NCBI RefSeq assembly: GCF_030247185.1
Contig: NC_080572.1
Coordinates: 95,405,198 to 95,469,197, forward strand
Length of the DNA: 64,000 nucleotides
DNA from: Malaya genurostris
Lineage: Eukaryota; Arthropoda; Insecta; Diptera; Culicidae
Direction: 5' to 3'
Part shown: positions 11,567-22,990 of the stretch, piece by piece
Layout: each line of letters opens with the position of its first letter
Position numbering within the stretch: the stretch's first letter is position 1
The notes under the pieces: model-generated
Told to the model about the DNA's origin: nothing
What the model saw: only the letters and a program-made list of their open reading frames with translations
Databases searched by the model: none
Program-made: the position numbers and the translations under genes

Positions 11567-12423
11567 AACAATCATTTTAAAAGAATTGAGTTGAATTTTC
11601 TTAATTTTCGAAAGTAATTTTGATTTGTGATAGAAATTAGGTTTCACAGATTCCGACGAAATGAAAATCATTCGAATGCATAAATTCTTACATTAGTCAA
11701 TTATGCTGATGTTAAAGCTTGAGTTTTTTTCAGTCTTTCGTCAGCTTCTATGAAGCGAGAGAAATAAAACTGTGAAGTTCGGAAATCATCGTTAATGTCT
11801 TTGACGGCCAATCTTAAGCAGGATCATTATAAATTCTAATAATTTCACCTTAACGGAAGGCAAAATATATAAGAAGTTAAGTTAGATTTCAAATTGCCGA
11901 TTGAAAAATTCCTTGTTCAATCCATGCTAAAATCCTCCCGAGAATACGGCTGAAAGCGCTAATTTACTGCCAAGAACATTAGCCCGACGAATAATCAAAC
12001 AATGCGACCAGCTATTAAGTTGCGGCTTCGATTCATTAGTGCAAGTAAGTTCAACTTGAATCACAATGATCAAAACTACAGTCCTTACACTTTGCCAAAA
12101 TAGTTAATATTCTTCTTGATTGAGCCTTTTTCGTAAATGACCAATCAATTCATCAACTGTACTGTTCTCGATGACGTTCGTGTGAAGAATGCTTATGAAA
12201 CATGACTCCGCCTTTCTATGCTCCAAGTTACATAAACTTCCTTATGTTCTTTCATTTTAGTTGTATACTAACTATAACGATGCAAACAGTTAGTACGACG
12301 CGTCAATGCTAGTAATTATTTCATCACTTAAATCAATTGCCTAATAGCGCCCCTGTAACTTTTGCCTGTAAACAATTTTGGAAACGAAGCATTCCGCCAA
12401 CAGTTCTTTTCTAAATTTATGGT
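11567..12423. other. Spacer between convergent H2B and H3 (copy 2)
   Basis: No gene. Matches the H1-H3 spacer (3355-3815) over most of its length, except for about 290 extra bases at ~11882-12170. Confidence 0.65.
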
Positions 12424-12439
12424 GGTCCTGAAAAGGACC
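12424..12439 (-). terminator. H3 (copy 2) histone 3' stem-loop
   Basis: Minus-strand GGTCCTTTTCAGGACC, the same as in copy 1, 27 bases after the stop. Confidence 0.93.
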
Positions 12440-12466
12440 GATTATGAATTGTAAATAATGTCAAAT

Positions 12467-13529
<1,063 letters not shown>

Positions 13530-13561
13530 ATTAACAATTCCGATTTATTATTTATTAAAAC

Positions 13562-13577
13562 GGCCCTTTTCAGGGCC
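13562..13577 (+). terminator. H4 (copy 2) histone 3' stem-loop
   Basis: Consensus GGCCCTTTTCAGGGCC; a purine-rich AAAGAG follows. Confidence 0.95.
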
Positions 13578-13638
13578 AACAAAGAATCGATAAAGAGTGA
13601 TTAAGAGATGTTCTTCGAATTGATTGTCAGCAAAAATC

Positions 13639-13660
13639 ATTACGCAATGCATTGCGTAAT
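13639..13660. repeat. Perfect 22-base palindrome
   Basis: Two copies of ATTACGCAAT-type half-sites abut head to head and form a perfect palindrome just downstream of the H4 processing signal. Each half resembles C/EBP/PAR-bZIP binding sites (family knowledge), but function is unknown and it could be chance. Confidence 0.6.
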
Positions 13661-14013
13661 CAGGCAAGACCAAGATTCTTTTAATTTTTAAACCAAATCA
13701 CAATTTTAAAACGCTGATCCGTAAATAAACGAAGAATAATGCTGAAGAAACCAGTGAGACATTTTGTAAATGTATTCCCAAATTGGTTTCAAGAAAATTG
13801 CCCCACTGATGTTACTTGAACAAGCTTAAACTCCCTCTCTCCGGTTCGGATATAACCCATTACCCAAAAACCGGAGCTGCATCGCTGATTGCTGATTATA
13901 CAGGTGTCTTGATGCTAAGCTTTTCAACGAAGTCAGAGCGTCGCTCAGTCGAGATTACTATCGTAAACATTATTTGGAAGATTTGCATCGAAGCATGTTT
14001 AAAACAACAAACC

Positions 14014-14715
14014 CTGTTTTAATCCACCTAGTGGTGTAATGATGCCTTTCTCATATCAATCATATTCTCATAATACTGCGATGTTTTTCGTCGATTTTTG
14101 AAAGAAACCAATGGATTGTTTGTGCATTAACTAGTGTAACCTTCAGAATGCAACACGAGAAAAAGAAGTGAGTTCCACTATTGTAGGTACTTCCGGTACC
14201 GGAACCCGAGAACTGGTATAATCGATGAAGATTCGTATGGCTACCAAATAACATGACGTATAAACTCTACCATTTTTATTCGAATTTTGAAGATTTTATT
14301 TGATTTTGACATCGTATTCTAAACTACGGTGTAAATTTTTGTTGTATCCGAATATATGTAGTAAGATAGTAAGTAAGATCATATGACTAATATCTTCCGT
14401 CGTTAATCAAAAACCGGAAACCAAGATAGCCGGAATCTGTTTGTTTAGCTGCCAAATGATAATGGTTATCGATTTGTGTAGTTCTGAGTTCAGTTTGAAA
14501 AATTTTTGAAGGTTTTTGTTTCACCGCTTTAAATGACGGCGAACAATATTTAACACACTTCACCCTATAACTCCGGAACCAGATGTCGGATCCGAATGAA
14601 AGTCAAGAATTGGGGTATGGGACCGTGAGACCTTTCATTTGAATCTAAGTTTGTGTAAATCGGTCAAACTATCGCTGAGAAAAGTGAGTGAGATCCATTT
14701 TGGAATGTATAATCA
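14014..14715 (+). repeat. Interspersed repeat, copy 1 of a ~0.7 kb family
   Basis: Starts with CCTGTTTTAATCCACCTAG and contains blocks such as 'CTCCGGAACC', 'CCTTTCATTTGAATCTAAG' and 'CGCTGAGAAAAGTGAGTGA'. It aligns along its length with 46545-47097 and in its second half with 48961-49560. The end fragment also occurs reversed at 26588-26630. Non-coding, of unknown class. Confidence 0.75.
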
Positions 14716-14744
14716 CTTTTTCCTGTTGGCAAAATACGCTAAGC

Positions 14745-14846
14745 CATTGGATTTTGTTGTGAAACAGCTTCTTGCGCATAACACCTTTTGTATTGGAAAG
14801 AGTTGCAGCAACCCCTACCTGTGACTATTTGATTTTCTAAGTCAAT
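14745..14846. repeat. ~100-base repeat, inverted relative to 9254-9353
   Basis: Reverse complement of this segment aligns with 9254-9353 (shared blocks around ATAGTCACAGGTAGG and TTTCACAACAAAA). It immediately precedes the LINE relic. Nature unknown. Confidence 0.65.
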
Positions 14847-14856
14847 TAATCTGAAC

Positions 14857-16640
14857 GTAAGGAACGACTGGTTCGATGACAAATGTGAACAGTTAGTGGC
14901 CGAGAAGAATGCAGCTTGGGCGAGCAAGCTGCAACACTGGACGAGAGCAAACGAGGAGCGATACAGACAGGCGCGGAACAGATTAAACTCCAAATCCCGT
15001 AGAAAAAAGCGCCAACAGGAAGACCGAGATCGCGAAGCGATGGAACAGCTGTTCCGTGCTAATGACACAAGGAAGTTCTACGAGAAGGTGAACCGTTCGC
15101 GCAGAGGCCATGTGCCACAGGCCGATATGTGCAAGGACACCAACGGGGATCTTCTCACGAACGACTGTGAGGTGATCGAGAGGTGGCGGCAGTATTTCGA
15201 CGAGCACCTCAATGGCGATGTGGTGGAATACGAAAGTAGCGGCGCGGTAACGAACTTGGGAACGCGTGCGGAGGACGATAGACTGCCGGTCCCAGACCTC
15301 CAAGAAGTCGAGGAGGAGGTAAGCCGGTTGAAAAATAATAAGGCCGCTGGCGTTGACCAACTACCAAGCGAGCTACTAAAACACGGTGGTAATGCACTAG
15401 TGAAAGCATTGCACTGGGTCGTTACCAAGATCTGGGAGGACGAGATTCTACCGGAGGAATGGATGGAAGGAATCGTGTGTCCCATCTACAAAAAGGGCGA
15501 TAAGCTGGATTGCTGCAATTACCGCGCGATAACTCTGCTGAACGCCGCCTACAAGGTACTCTCCCAAATCTTATGCCGTCGACTTTCACCGATTGCAAAC
15601 GAATTCGTGGGACAATATCAGGCAGGATTTATGGGCGAACGCGCTACCACGGACCAAGTGTTCGCCATCCGCCAGGTGTTGCAAAAGTGTCGCGAATACA
15701 ATGTGCCCACACATCACTTATTCATCGATTTCAAATCAGCCTACGGCACAATCGATCGAGAACAGCTATGGAAAATCATGCACGACTACGGATTCCCGGA
15801 CAAACTGATACGATTGGTCAAGGCTACGATGGATCGAGTGATGTGCGTTGTTCGAGTATCGGGGATAAACTCGAGTCCCTTCGAAACTCGCAGAGGGCTA
15901 CGGCAAGGTGATGGTCTTTCGTGTCTGCTATTCAACATTGCCTTGGAGGGTGTGATAAGAGGAGCGAGGATAGACACGAGTGGCACGATTTACAGAAAGT
16001 CCGTCCAGCTACTTGGTTTCGCTGATGATATTGACATTATAGCACGCAACTTTGAGAAGATGGAAGATACGTACATCGGACTAAAAGCTGAGGCCAAGCG
16101 GATCGGACTAGACATCAATGTGTCAAAGACAAAGTACATGAAAGGCAGGGGCTCGAGAGAAGATAATGGCAGCCACTCATTACGAGTTCTGATTGGTGGT
16201 GATGAAATCGAAATGGTCGACGAGTTCCTGTACTTGGGCTTACTGGTGACACCAGCAGAGAAATTCAGAGAAGCGTATTGTCAGGAAATCATGCTTACTT
16301 TGGACTGCGCAGGACGCTTCGATCGAGCAAAATTCGCCGTCGTACGAAGTTAACTATCTACAAAACGCTGATTTAACCGGTTATCCTCTAGGGGCACGAG
16401 TCCTGGACAATGCTTGCGGAGGATCAACGCGCACTAGGTGTTTTTGAACGGAAGGTGTTGCGAACCATCCTCGGCGGAGTGCGGATGGAAGACGGTACGT
16501 GGAGAAGGCGAATGAACCATGAACTGTTGCTGGGAGGACCAACCCTCGTCCAAACGGCCAAAGTCGGGCGGTTACGGTGGGCCGGGCATGTTGTTAGAAT
16601 GTCGTTGAACAACCCGGTTAAAATGATTGTACCGACCGGT
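14857..16640 (+). pseudogene. LINE ORF2 relic: RT domain of a non-LTR element (RTE-type?)
   Basis: The frame starts at 14857 without an ATG (WFDDKCEQLVAEKNAAW), so the endonuclease half is missing. It encodes a complete-looking reverse transcriptase: NNKAAGVDQLPSELLKHGG, YKKGDKLDCCNYRAITLLN, QAGFMGERATTDQVFAIRQ, LFIDFKSAYGTID, RRGLRQGDGLSCLLFN and LLGFADDIDII. The main frame ends at 16353. The conserved tail (TKLTIYKTLI, HESWTMLAEDQRAL, KVGRLRWAGHVVRM) continues in another frame, so there is a frameshift near 16335, followed by two in-frame stops (16374-16376 and 16389-16391). A decayed, 5'-truncated element. Clade assignment is uncertain. Confidence 0.85.
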
Positions 16641-17030
16641 ATAAGATCTCGTTGATGTTGTCAATGCGAGGGGAGAAATTATACTTGCTCTTTGTCACAC
16701 AGAGGAGATGGACATCTCTGCCGTCAAGCCCACCAACCATGGGAGGGATTATATTCAGATTTGTATCTGAACACATAATGTACAATTCGAAGATTCGTGA
16801 TTTTCAAAATTATTTTAATCAATACTTATGGAAACTGATCAGCCGTGTTTGCGCAGATTTGTGGATTGGGAGATATTCTTCGGATCTACGGGAATTGAAA
16901 TTTTTTTACCGAAAACTAGGGAAACTATTTTATCTGGCGGGCAAAAATGGACCTTTCCCTGCACGTTTCCTGTTTGGAATCGCTAGAGTTTTCGAGGAAA
17001 ATGTGAATCTACGGAAATGACACAAAAACT
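16641..17030. other. Unassigned sequence after the LINE relic
   Basis: No gene. A short block near 16700-16720 is reverse-related to one at ~47095-47115 (GATGTCCATCTC), consistent with repeat-derived DNA. Confidence 0.4.
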
Positions 17031-17039
17031 ATTTTGCAT

Positions 17040-17230
17040 TGCTGAGTACAGCTCACAATTGTGGAAATGGTAAACACGCGTGCACGAAATGCATAAGAAC
17101 GCAAGTTCGAGTCCTGTCTCTGGGCGTGAATAATTTATTTTGTGAGTTTTCATTCATTATATTAATAAACCTATTTTCCGCTCAGGCTTTGCAAAACTGA
17201 TCTTAGTTATGGCGCCGTTAAAATTAACTT
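17040..17230. repeat. SINE-like/MITE fragment with a tRNA-type B box
   Basis: Contains AAGTTCGAGTCCTG, a good match to an RNA polymerase III B box (GTTCGANNCC), preceded by a plausible tRNA-like 5' part. No cloverleaf can be folded by eye. Its end (17170-17225, reversed) resembles the outer arm of the foldback element at 1175-1374. Confidence 0.5.
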
Positions 17231-17597
17231 CGACATCGTAAAAGAGTCGTAAATTCCTCAAAACCGGTATCCAAATAATTCAAACTTTTAGGTGTTATTA
17301 GCTGATTTCAGACTACACAATAGAACTAACCGCCAAAAACAGGCACTATACAATCTGTTAGGTTCTACTATTTTCCATTCAGTAAGAACGAGATTTGTCT
17401 TTTGTTTGCTGTCCAAGTACATCAGTTCACTCATGACACAATATGACCATAATGAAAAACATGAAGGAATGTTCGGCATGAATGGTGGCATTTTATCTGG
17501 TCTAATATTTACTCAATCATATTCAACTTAAACAATGTTCACGCATTTAGATATCTGAAAATTAGTTCTAGAATCAAATAAAGATTTTTTTTCCTGT

Positions 17598-19837
17598 TTA
17601 GGTGTCCTCCGAAGCTTCCAATACAGCTCCCGAATATGCCAAATCCCAATAGTGTTCGACGTGATGCTTCTGGAAGAACTCACGAGCACTCTTTTCCATC
17701 GGGAAGGACTTGTATTTGAATTCACCAAAGTGACGCCTTTGAGCAGTGCCTTCCCAAACAAGAACACAAGAGTTGGGAACTTCGTTACCATCGGCGTTTT
17801 TCACCGAATCTTCCTCCCACTTGATTCTGGTCAACATCAGACGTTTGTATTTCTTTTGTTGCTTAGGACCACCTTCTACTACAACAACACAACAATCTCG
17901 AAACAAAATACACACCCCGGTCATGAACAGCTGCTTGGCATTGGTTTCCACCTTGTACTTTTTACTTTGCTGATCATGCAAATCCCGAATTCGATAGACA
18001 GCTACGTGCACCCCAAGAGACGTATCCTCTTTCATTTTTCGAACTTTCTTATCCCTTCGTTGATCGTCCGTTAGTTTGCGAGCCGCGTTGGCCTCTTCGT
18101 GAGCTTTCTGTCGTTTTGCCATTTGCTCTCGTACGTGGGCTTCTATTTTCGTAGGATCCTGAACTGCTTCCGTACCTAGAACTCGCATTAGATTGGAGAT
18201 GCGTAGTTTTGGTTCTGGAGGCGGTTCTAACCCTAATCGAATCTTTTCCTGTTCCTCCTTCCAAGCTTCGCGTCGGTTCTGGCGACGGAGTTTCTTACGT
18301 TCTTTTTTGGTGAGGAACACCGGCAAGTAAACAGGGCGGGATGATTCGTCTGGAATGGAGAGCAAGAATAACGAAATTATTTATTTCATCCAGTGAACTT
18401 CTTTTTATTAATCTTGGAAATCAACGCCGCGATACATGTTTCTACCAGATGGGAAAACACATTAGAAGGGTGCAACTATCATTGTCCCGTTGCTTTGCAT
18501 CGTCCTAGGAAGGAACATTCTCACGATAGATTCAAACCAACTGAGAACAGGTTTTATTGTTCGCCACCACAAAAAGAAAAGAATAATACAAACTGGTACT
18601 TACTTGGCGCACGCATCTGTGTCGGATGCTCTATCAAATTGGTAATAGCAGATTCTCGGATTGAGATTCGTCCGGTTCTGTCAAGCGTGTTCAAATCATC
18701 CGTCAAGATAACGGAATCCCACCATTCCATTTGCGGTACTTCATTGGAGTGAGTGTCCGCTTTGGGAGCAATAAGTGCCAACTTAGTAGCCGAACTAATG
18801 CCGGTTTTTCTTGCAATTTGTGAAATTTCATTCTGTAACTTTTCGAGTTGTGATTTCATACGCAATCGTTCGGCTAACTGTTGAAACTTGCCCGGTTCGT
18901 GGAAGCGAAGGGCCCTTTTGTTTCGAACGGCAGGTTTTATCGTTATTCGATCGTCAAAGAAATGTGCTTCAGCCGATTCCTCTTGCTGCTGCTTTTCGGC
19001 TTGAAGTATTTTCGTAGTTTCACGTTTCTTAGCACGTATGTTAGCTTTTAGAGTAGGTGTTAATTTGGGAACCTCTACAGCTTGGCCACTACCATCGACC
19101 GTTCGTCCTTCTGCATCCAGAATAAGAGGTTTGGGTTTGTCTTGAATAACCACGGGTAGGACAGTCGCTAATGTTCCGGAAAGTTTCGCCCGAATCTGCT
19201 CCTGAAGCTGAGCTATTTTACGAGAACGATCCACATCTATTATCGGGGGTACTATATTTGCTGCAGCAGCTGCACTTATCTTAGCGGAAACGGCTGCTGC
19301 GGCAGCTACCGCCGAAGCTGGGGGAACTTTAGCGGCCTTTATTGATTCTAGTTTTTTCTTCCGTTCTTCAATTTCTCTTTGGGCACTTTCCATCATTTCC
19401 TTGATCTGGTTCGAGGAAAAATTCGTTGAACTATTATCTTCCCTAGATCCTTTACTTTCCTTATACACGATATTTCCATTCCCTTCGCGGCGAGATTTAT
19501 CCTCATGCTGTTTTTTGATGCTATCGTCGAGTTTCGTTTTAGCTTTTTTTACGTCCCTTTCTCGGGAGTCTTCCTCGTGACTTCGTTTCTTAGAACGATA
19601 TGAAGAGGATTTGAGCTGATCCAGAAAATCTTCTACTTTATCCGAAAGTCGGGACGCCTTTTTATTGTCAAGGAACGGGGAAAGTTTATCAATGAGCTTT
19701 CTTCGGTCGAAACCACTGTGAAGATTACTTTCGATTGTTGATAAGACTGATGAATCCGAATCCCCTAGTACTTTGTACACAATCTTATTCAGATTGGGGC
19801 GCAAGCCCTCTAAATCTCGACGCGACAAATAAGACAT
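17598..19837 (-). CDS. Prp3: Prp3, U4/U6 small nuclear ribonucleoprotein
   Basis: Two exons on the minus strand: exon 1 19837-18604, exon 2 18349-17598, with a 254-base intron. The donor reads GTAAGT at 18603 and the acceptor TTCCAG ends at 18350. The join gives APNESSRPVYL and keeps frame, for a 661-residue product. N-terminus (about 1-90) is a PWI-like domain, followed by a charged RS/KE-rich stretch and an Ala-rich helix (~160-190). The C-terminal half carries the highly conserved PRP3 region (LTKKERKKLRRQ, PPPEPKLRISNLMRVLGTEA, VEGGPKQQKKYKRLMLTRIKW, CVLVWEGTAQRRHFGEFK). PRPF3 binds U4/U6 snRNA in the tri-snRNP during spliceosome assembly in the nucleus. Length is close to the human protein. 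The start MSYLSRRDLEGLRP matches the family's N-terminus. Confidence 0.96.
18350..18603 (-). other. Prp3 intron
   Basis: 254 bases with GT...AG ends on the minus strand (GTAAGTACC donor; pyrimidine-rich ATTCCAG acceptor). Both open frames read through into the intron, but only the spliced join matches the Prp3 family. Confidence 0.92.
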
Positions 19838-20191
19838 ACTTTTTAAAGGAATCGTGTAATTTCTAGGTTATTTTTATGGACCGTTCACAACTTCGACTGA
19901 TTCTCACTTTAAACAAATTAGGAATTACCTATATTGAACAACGTAATATTTCAATCTATTTTAGCTACAACTGGTAAATTTGTAGAACGCGAAGTTCGAT
20001 AATCGTTTCACATCACGAAGAAAAGTCCGTTTTAAGACTAGCAATACGTTTGTTTTCTGTGACAGAAAACAATCAGTCACTTTACAAGGCCGCAAAATAA
20101 CCGAGAGTCGGGTGTGCTATGGGTTTTCAAACTAATCTAATTCATAGATTTGAAAACCGAGAAGAGTTGCCAATGTTTCAGATTTATGTGG
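19838..20191. other. Prp3 upstream region
   Basis: 5' flank of Prp3; no gene and no clear TATA box. The promoter is expected here. Confidence 0.4.
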
Positions 20192-20436
20192 CATATCTCG
20201 GTTAATTTTTCAAAAGGGCGTATAAGCAAGTGACAGTTTCTCTTTAATCACTCTCTCTTTCGATTATTGTGATGTGATTAAAAAGATTTTCTTTGACATC
20301 ACTATTCTGTTTGAAAGTCGAAAGTTTCGGGTATCATTTCATGCAAAGAGTTGAGTGATAAACGTGGAAACCGCTTGGTAATTAATAGTAACTGTCACTT
20401 GCTTATACGCCCTTTTGAAAAATTAACCGAGATATG
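20192..20436. mobile_element. MITE with perfect 45-base terminal inverted repeats
   Basis: 20192-20236 and 20392-20436 are perfect 45-base reverse complements (starting CATATCTCGGTTAATTTTTC). Total length is 245 bases, with no coding capacity. Perfect arms suggest young age. The target duplication is not clear, although a TA next to each terminus is possible. Confidence 0.88.
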
Positions 20437-21890
20437 TCAGACTTTTCTCATTTCAACAGACACTCTAACAAACCAAATCTTTTGCCAGATTTTGTGGATA
20501 CTATTATCTAAAAGCAAAATAATCTTATGAGGCATATTAAAGGGGTTTTTTGTAAGTTTCACAAATATTTTGTAATTGCCATCGACATTTCGTTAATTTT
20601 TGTTCCAATTATTATGTTGCGGTCATATAGATTTCCAGTAAGTTCCCAGTGCTAATCGATATTCGAAGATATCATTGTCAAATAGTTGAGAAATGAATGT
20701 GGAATCAGTTTAATAATTAACAGAAATGGAAGTAAACAAAGAACAACTGTGTCTGGCTAATACATTGTTCTAAATGACCTACATTTCATTTGAATATTTC
20801 CTGTTACAAACTCTAAAATATGTTGGCAAATACTTGTTTCAATCTTCTCCACCAAGATTCGTGTCACCATTTTGCTCATATTTTATTTTGTTTTGTTTTA
20901 ATTTTATATATGATTGACATTTAATATTGCCGCAATTGCCAGGGAAAATTAAGATTAATGATAGCACACTTAGATTTTTTTCTCAATCTCGGCTAAACAT
21001 TGGCGTTCCGATTCCAAATATTGTATTTATTATGAACAAATAAAACATTTTATCTGCAGGGTGGCTTGCATTTGCATAGAACCAAAGACATCATATTAAC
21101 AAGATATCCAGATCTCACATTTCCCGAACAAATCATTGGCAACATCCTTTTTTGCAAACATGGTGCCCTCAGGCGAGTCCGCATCGAATCTCGTACATAG
21201 AAGCAGGGGAGAGAAATGTCAAATTCGTGCGCGCCAAAATAGCAGCACTGCGCACCCATACAATTGACATGATACGTTTAATGTGATGCCGTGCGATGGC
21301 GTTGTTGAACTGAAGATTGATTTCGCTCCAAGCTGACTGGGTCTGAACCAAAGTGATTGAGGAGCATCGCCTGGCGCTGATGCAAGAGCCGAATATTTAG
21401 AAACTGGAGTCTGTGCTACCATATTGTCGTGAATACGACTTACTTTACTATGGGGCGCCTTTTCAAAATTTACCCTCTGAGAGAGTGATAAGTTTTTGAT
21501 CGTGAATATCTCCTGTTATATCTAACGAATCAACATAATTCTTGCTACATGCCATCGGAAATATGATCACAATTTTATGATAAAACTTTCAGTTGTGTGA
21601 CACATTCTTAAATAGTTCACAATTAAACTTTTCTGAAATGTTTGGTATAAACGAGTATCAAAGAGGATAATTCATATGGCGCGTTTGCCTTTCTCGTATT
21701 TTGAAAGCTCATAGCTCAGTGATCTGTAGAAGGATTTATATAATCTAACTACCAATAGAATCGAAAATATTCAACTTGAACGTGTATTACAACAATATTG
21801 AAGTTTTTCAATAGTACACTATTGAAAAACCTGTTTGATTTAACCCATGATAGCACCAGCCAATCAGAACGCGAGATGTCTGTATCTATA
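20437..21890. other. Intergenic, nothing recognised
   Basis: Short open frames only. The piece 21050-21430 is somewhat GC-richer and is open in overlapping minus-strand frames, but I recognise no family; possibly a decayed repeat. Confidence 0.4.
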
Positions 21891-22017
21891 CAAGAGCATC
21901 CATATAAAAGTTGAATGGTTCACTTTTCCTATCATTTGCTGAGCAACTCTCCCCGAAACAAGACACACGACAGCAACATCGAGGACCTGTCGTCTCATTG
22001 TTTCCCGATATGAATGC

Positions 22018-22160
22018 ACGAGACACCGTCAGCACAATAAAACCAAAAAAGGCAGCCAAAAATTCCAGCAAGGCCCATTGCCGAAACAAGACACACACGA
22101 GAACCATCTCAGATCTCAATATTTCCTACCAAAAGATTCATCAAGATGGGAGTTAAAATA
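22018..22160 (+). pseudogene. Histone H2B relic 1
   Basis: Around 22037-22155 the frame reads KPKKAAKNSSKAHCRNK and then, after a break, SYQKIHQDG. These resemble the H2B tail (APKTSGKAAKKSGKAQK) and the YKVLKQVHPDTG segment. The ATG is lost. The leader motif ACGAGACACCGTCAG (22018) recurs at 22928 before relic 2, and the sequence after it (from 22161) recurs from 22975. The two are therefore tandem copies. Confidence 0.65.
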
Positions 22161-22439
22161 ATTTGCACCGTCACTAACACATTCAATTACGAACGGCAAT
22201 GCGAAAGCGAAAGTGATGATTTTGAACACATCTTTATACTAGTTTACAAATATGCCGTGAGAAACAGAGTTGCCACAGATCAATATGTATTTTTGTCGCG
22301 AGTACTTTAGTATGCGGCCGAAAACAAAAATTGTTAGAACAAATGTTTCCACTTGATTTGCGCATTCTACTTTCCAGGCGTATCAGAACTGGCTAAACTT
22401 AAAGCAATTCTAAATATTCCTTTATCACAGTGATGTGGT

Positions 22440-22712
22440 CATCCTGAAAAGGACGGGGTTTTCAACGGATGGCCAGCTGCAGATGGCGAGGGATGATTTT
22501 CGTTTTCGTTGTCATGGGCAGCGTTACCGGTCAACTCCAACACTTCGGCAACCAAGTACTCCATCACTGCCGCCAGATAGACCGATGCACCAGCACTGAC
22601 ACGCTCGGCGTAGTTCCCCTTCCGAGGCAAACGATGGATTCTGCCGCCAACTGGGCACTTCAGACCAGCACGGTTTGAGCGGGACTTTGCCTTGCCCTTA
22701 ATTGTTCCTCCA
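22440..22712 (-). pseudogene. Histone H2A relic
   Basis: Minus-strand frame matches H2A from IKGKAKSRSNRAGL through RKGNYAERVSAGASVYLAAV and EVLELTGNAA. A frameshift then puts IIPRHLQLAIR in another frame, followed by a stop. The start codon and the whole C-terminal third (NDEELNKLL onward) are missing. A decayed stem-loop (CGTCCTTTTCAGGATG, 22455-22440) follows the truncated end. Clearly derived from a cluster-type H2A. Confidence 0.88.
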
Positions 22713-22774
22713 CAATATGCTGTGTTGTTGCTCGACGACCCATTCAGTATTACTGGCTGCCGCTCTGCTAACTC

Positions 22775-22946
22775 TCTCTTTTATATCGTTTCACTGTTTC
22801 CCGTTCTGCGTATAGGAAAGGAATTCTAACAAAGGGGACGTCCTAACGTGCTACACACTAGCACGTATAAAAAGAAATGTGATGTGAGAAATAGCGTCAT
22901 TTAAGTTAAAGCAGCTACTCTGTACGTACGAGACACCGTCAGAACG
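22775..22946. promoter_or_regulatory. Remnant of a divergent H2A/H2B promoter
   Basis: Between the H2A and H2B relics is a minus-strand TATA-like ATATAAAAG near 22790 and a plus-strand GTATAAAAAG at about 22865, 80 bases before the relic H2B ATG. Spacing resembles the functional pair at 10883-11146. Confidence 0.65.
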
Positions 22947-22990
22947 ATGGCTCCGAAGACAGGTAGAAAAGCAGATTTGTACCGTCACTA
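22947..22990 (+). pseudogene. Histone H2B relic 2 (N-terminus only)
   Basis: ATG followed by MAPKTGRKA, clearly the H2B start. The sequence then jumps into a non-histone segment shared with 22161 onward and meets a stop within about 15 codons. Lies divergent to the H2A relic, as in the live pair. Confidence 0.82.

Noticed and set aside
17100..17116. Possible tRNA gene
   Set aside because: Only a B box is clear; no cloverleaf with paired acceptor stem. Treated as SINE-like.
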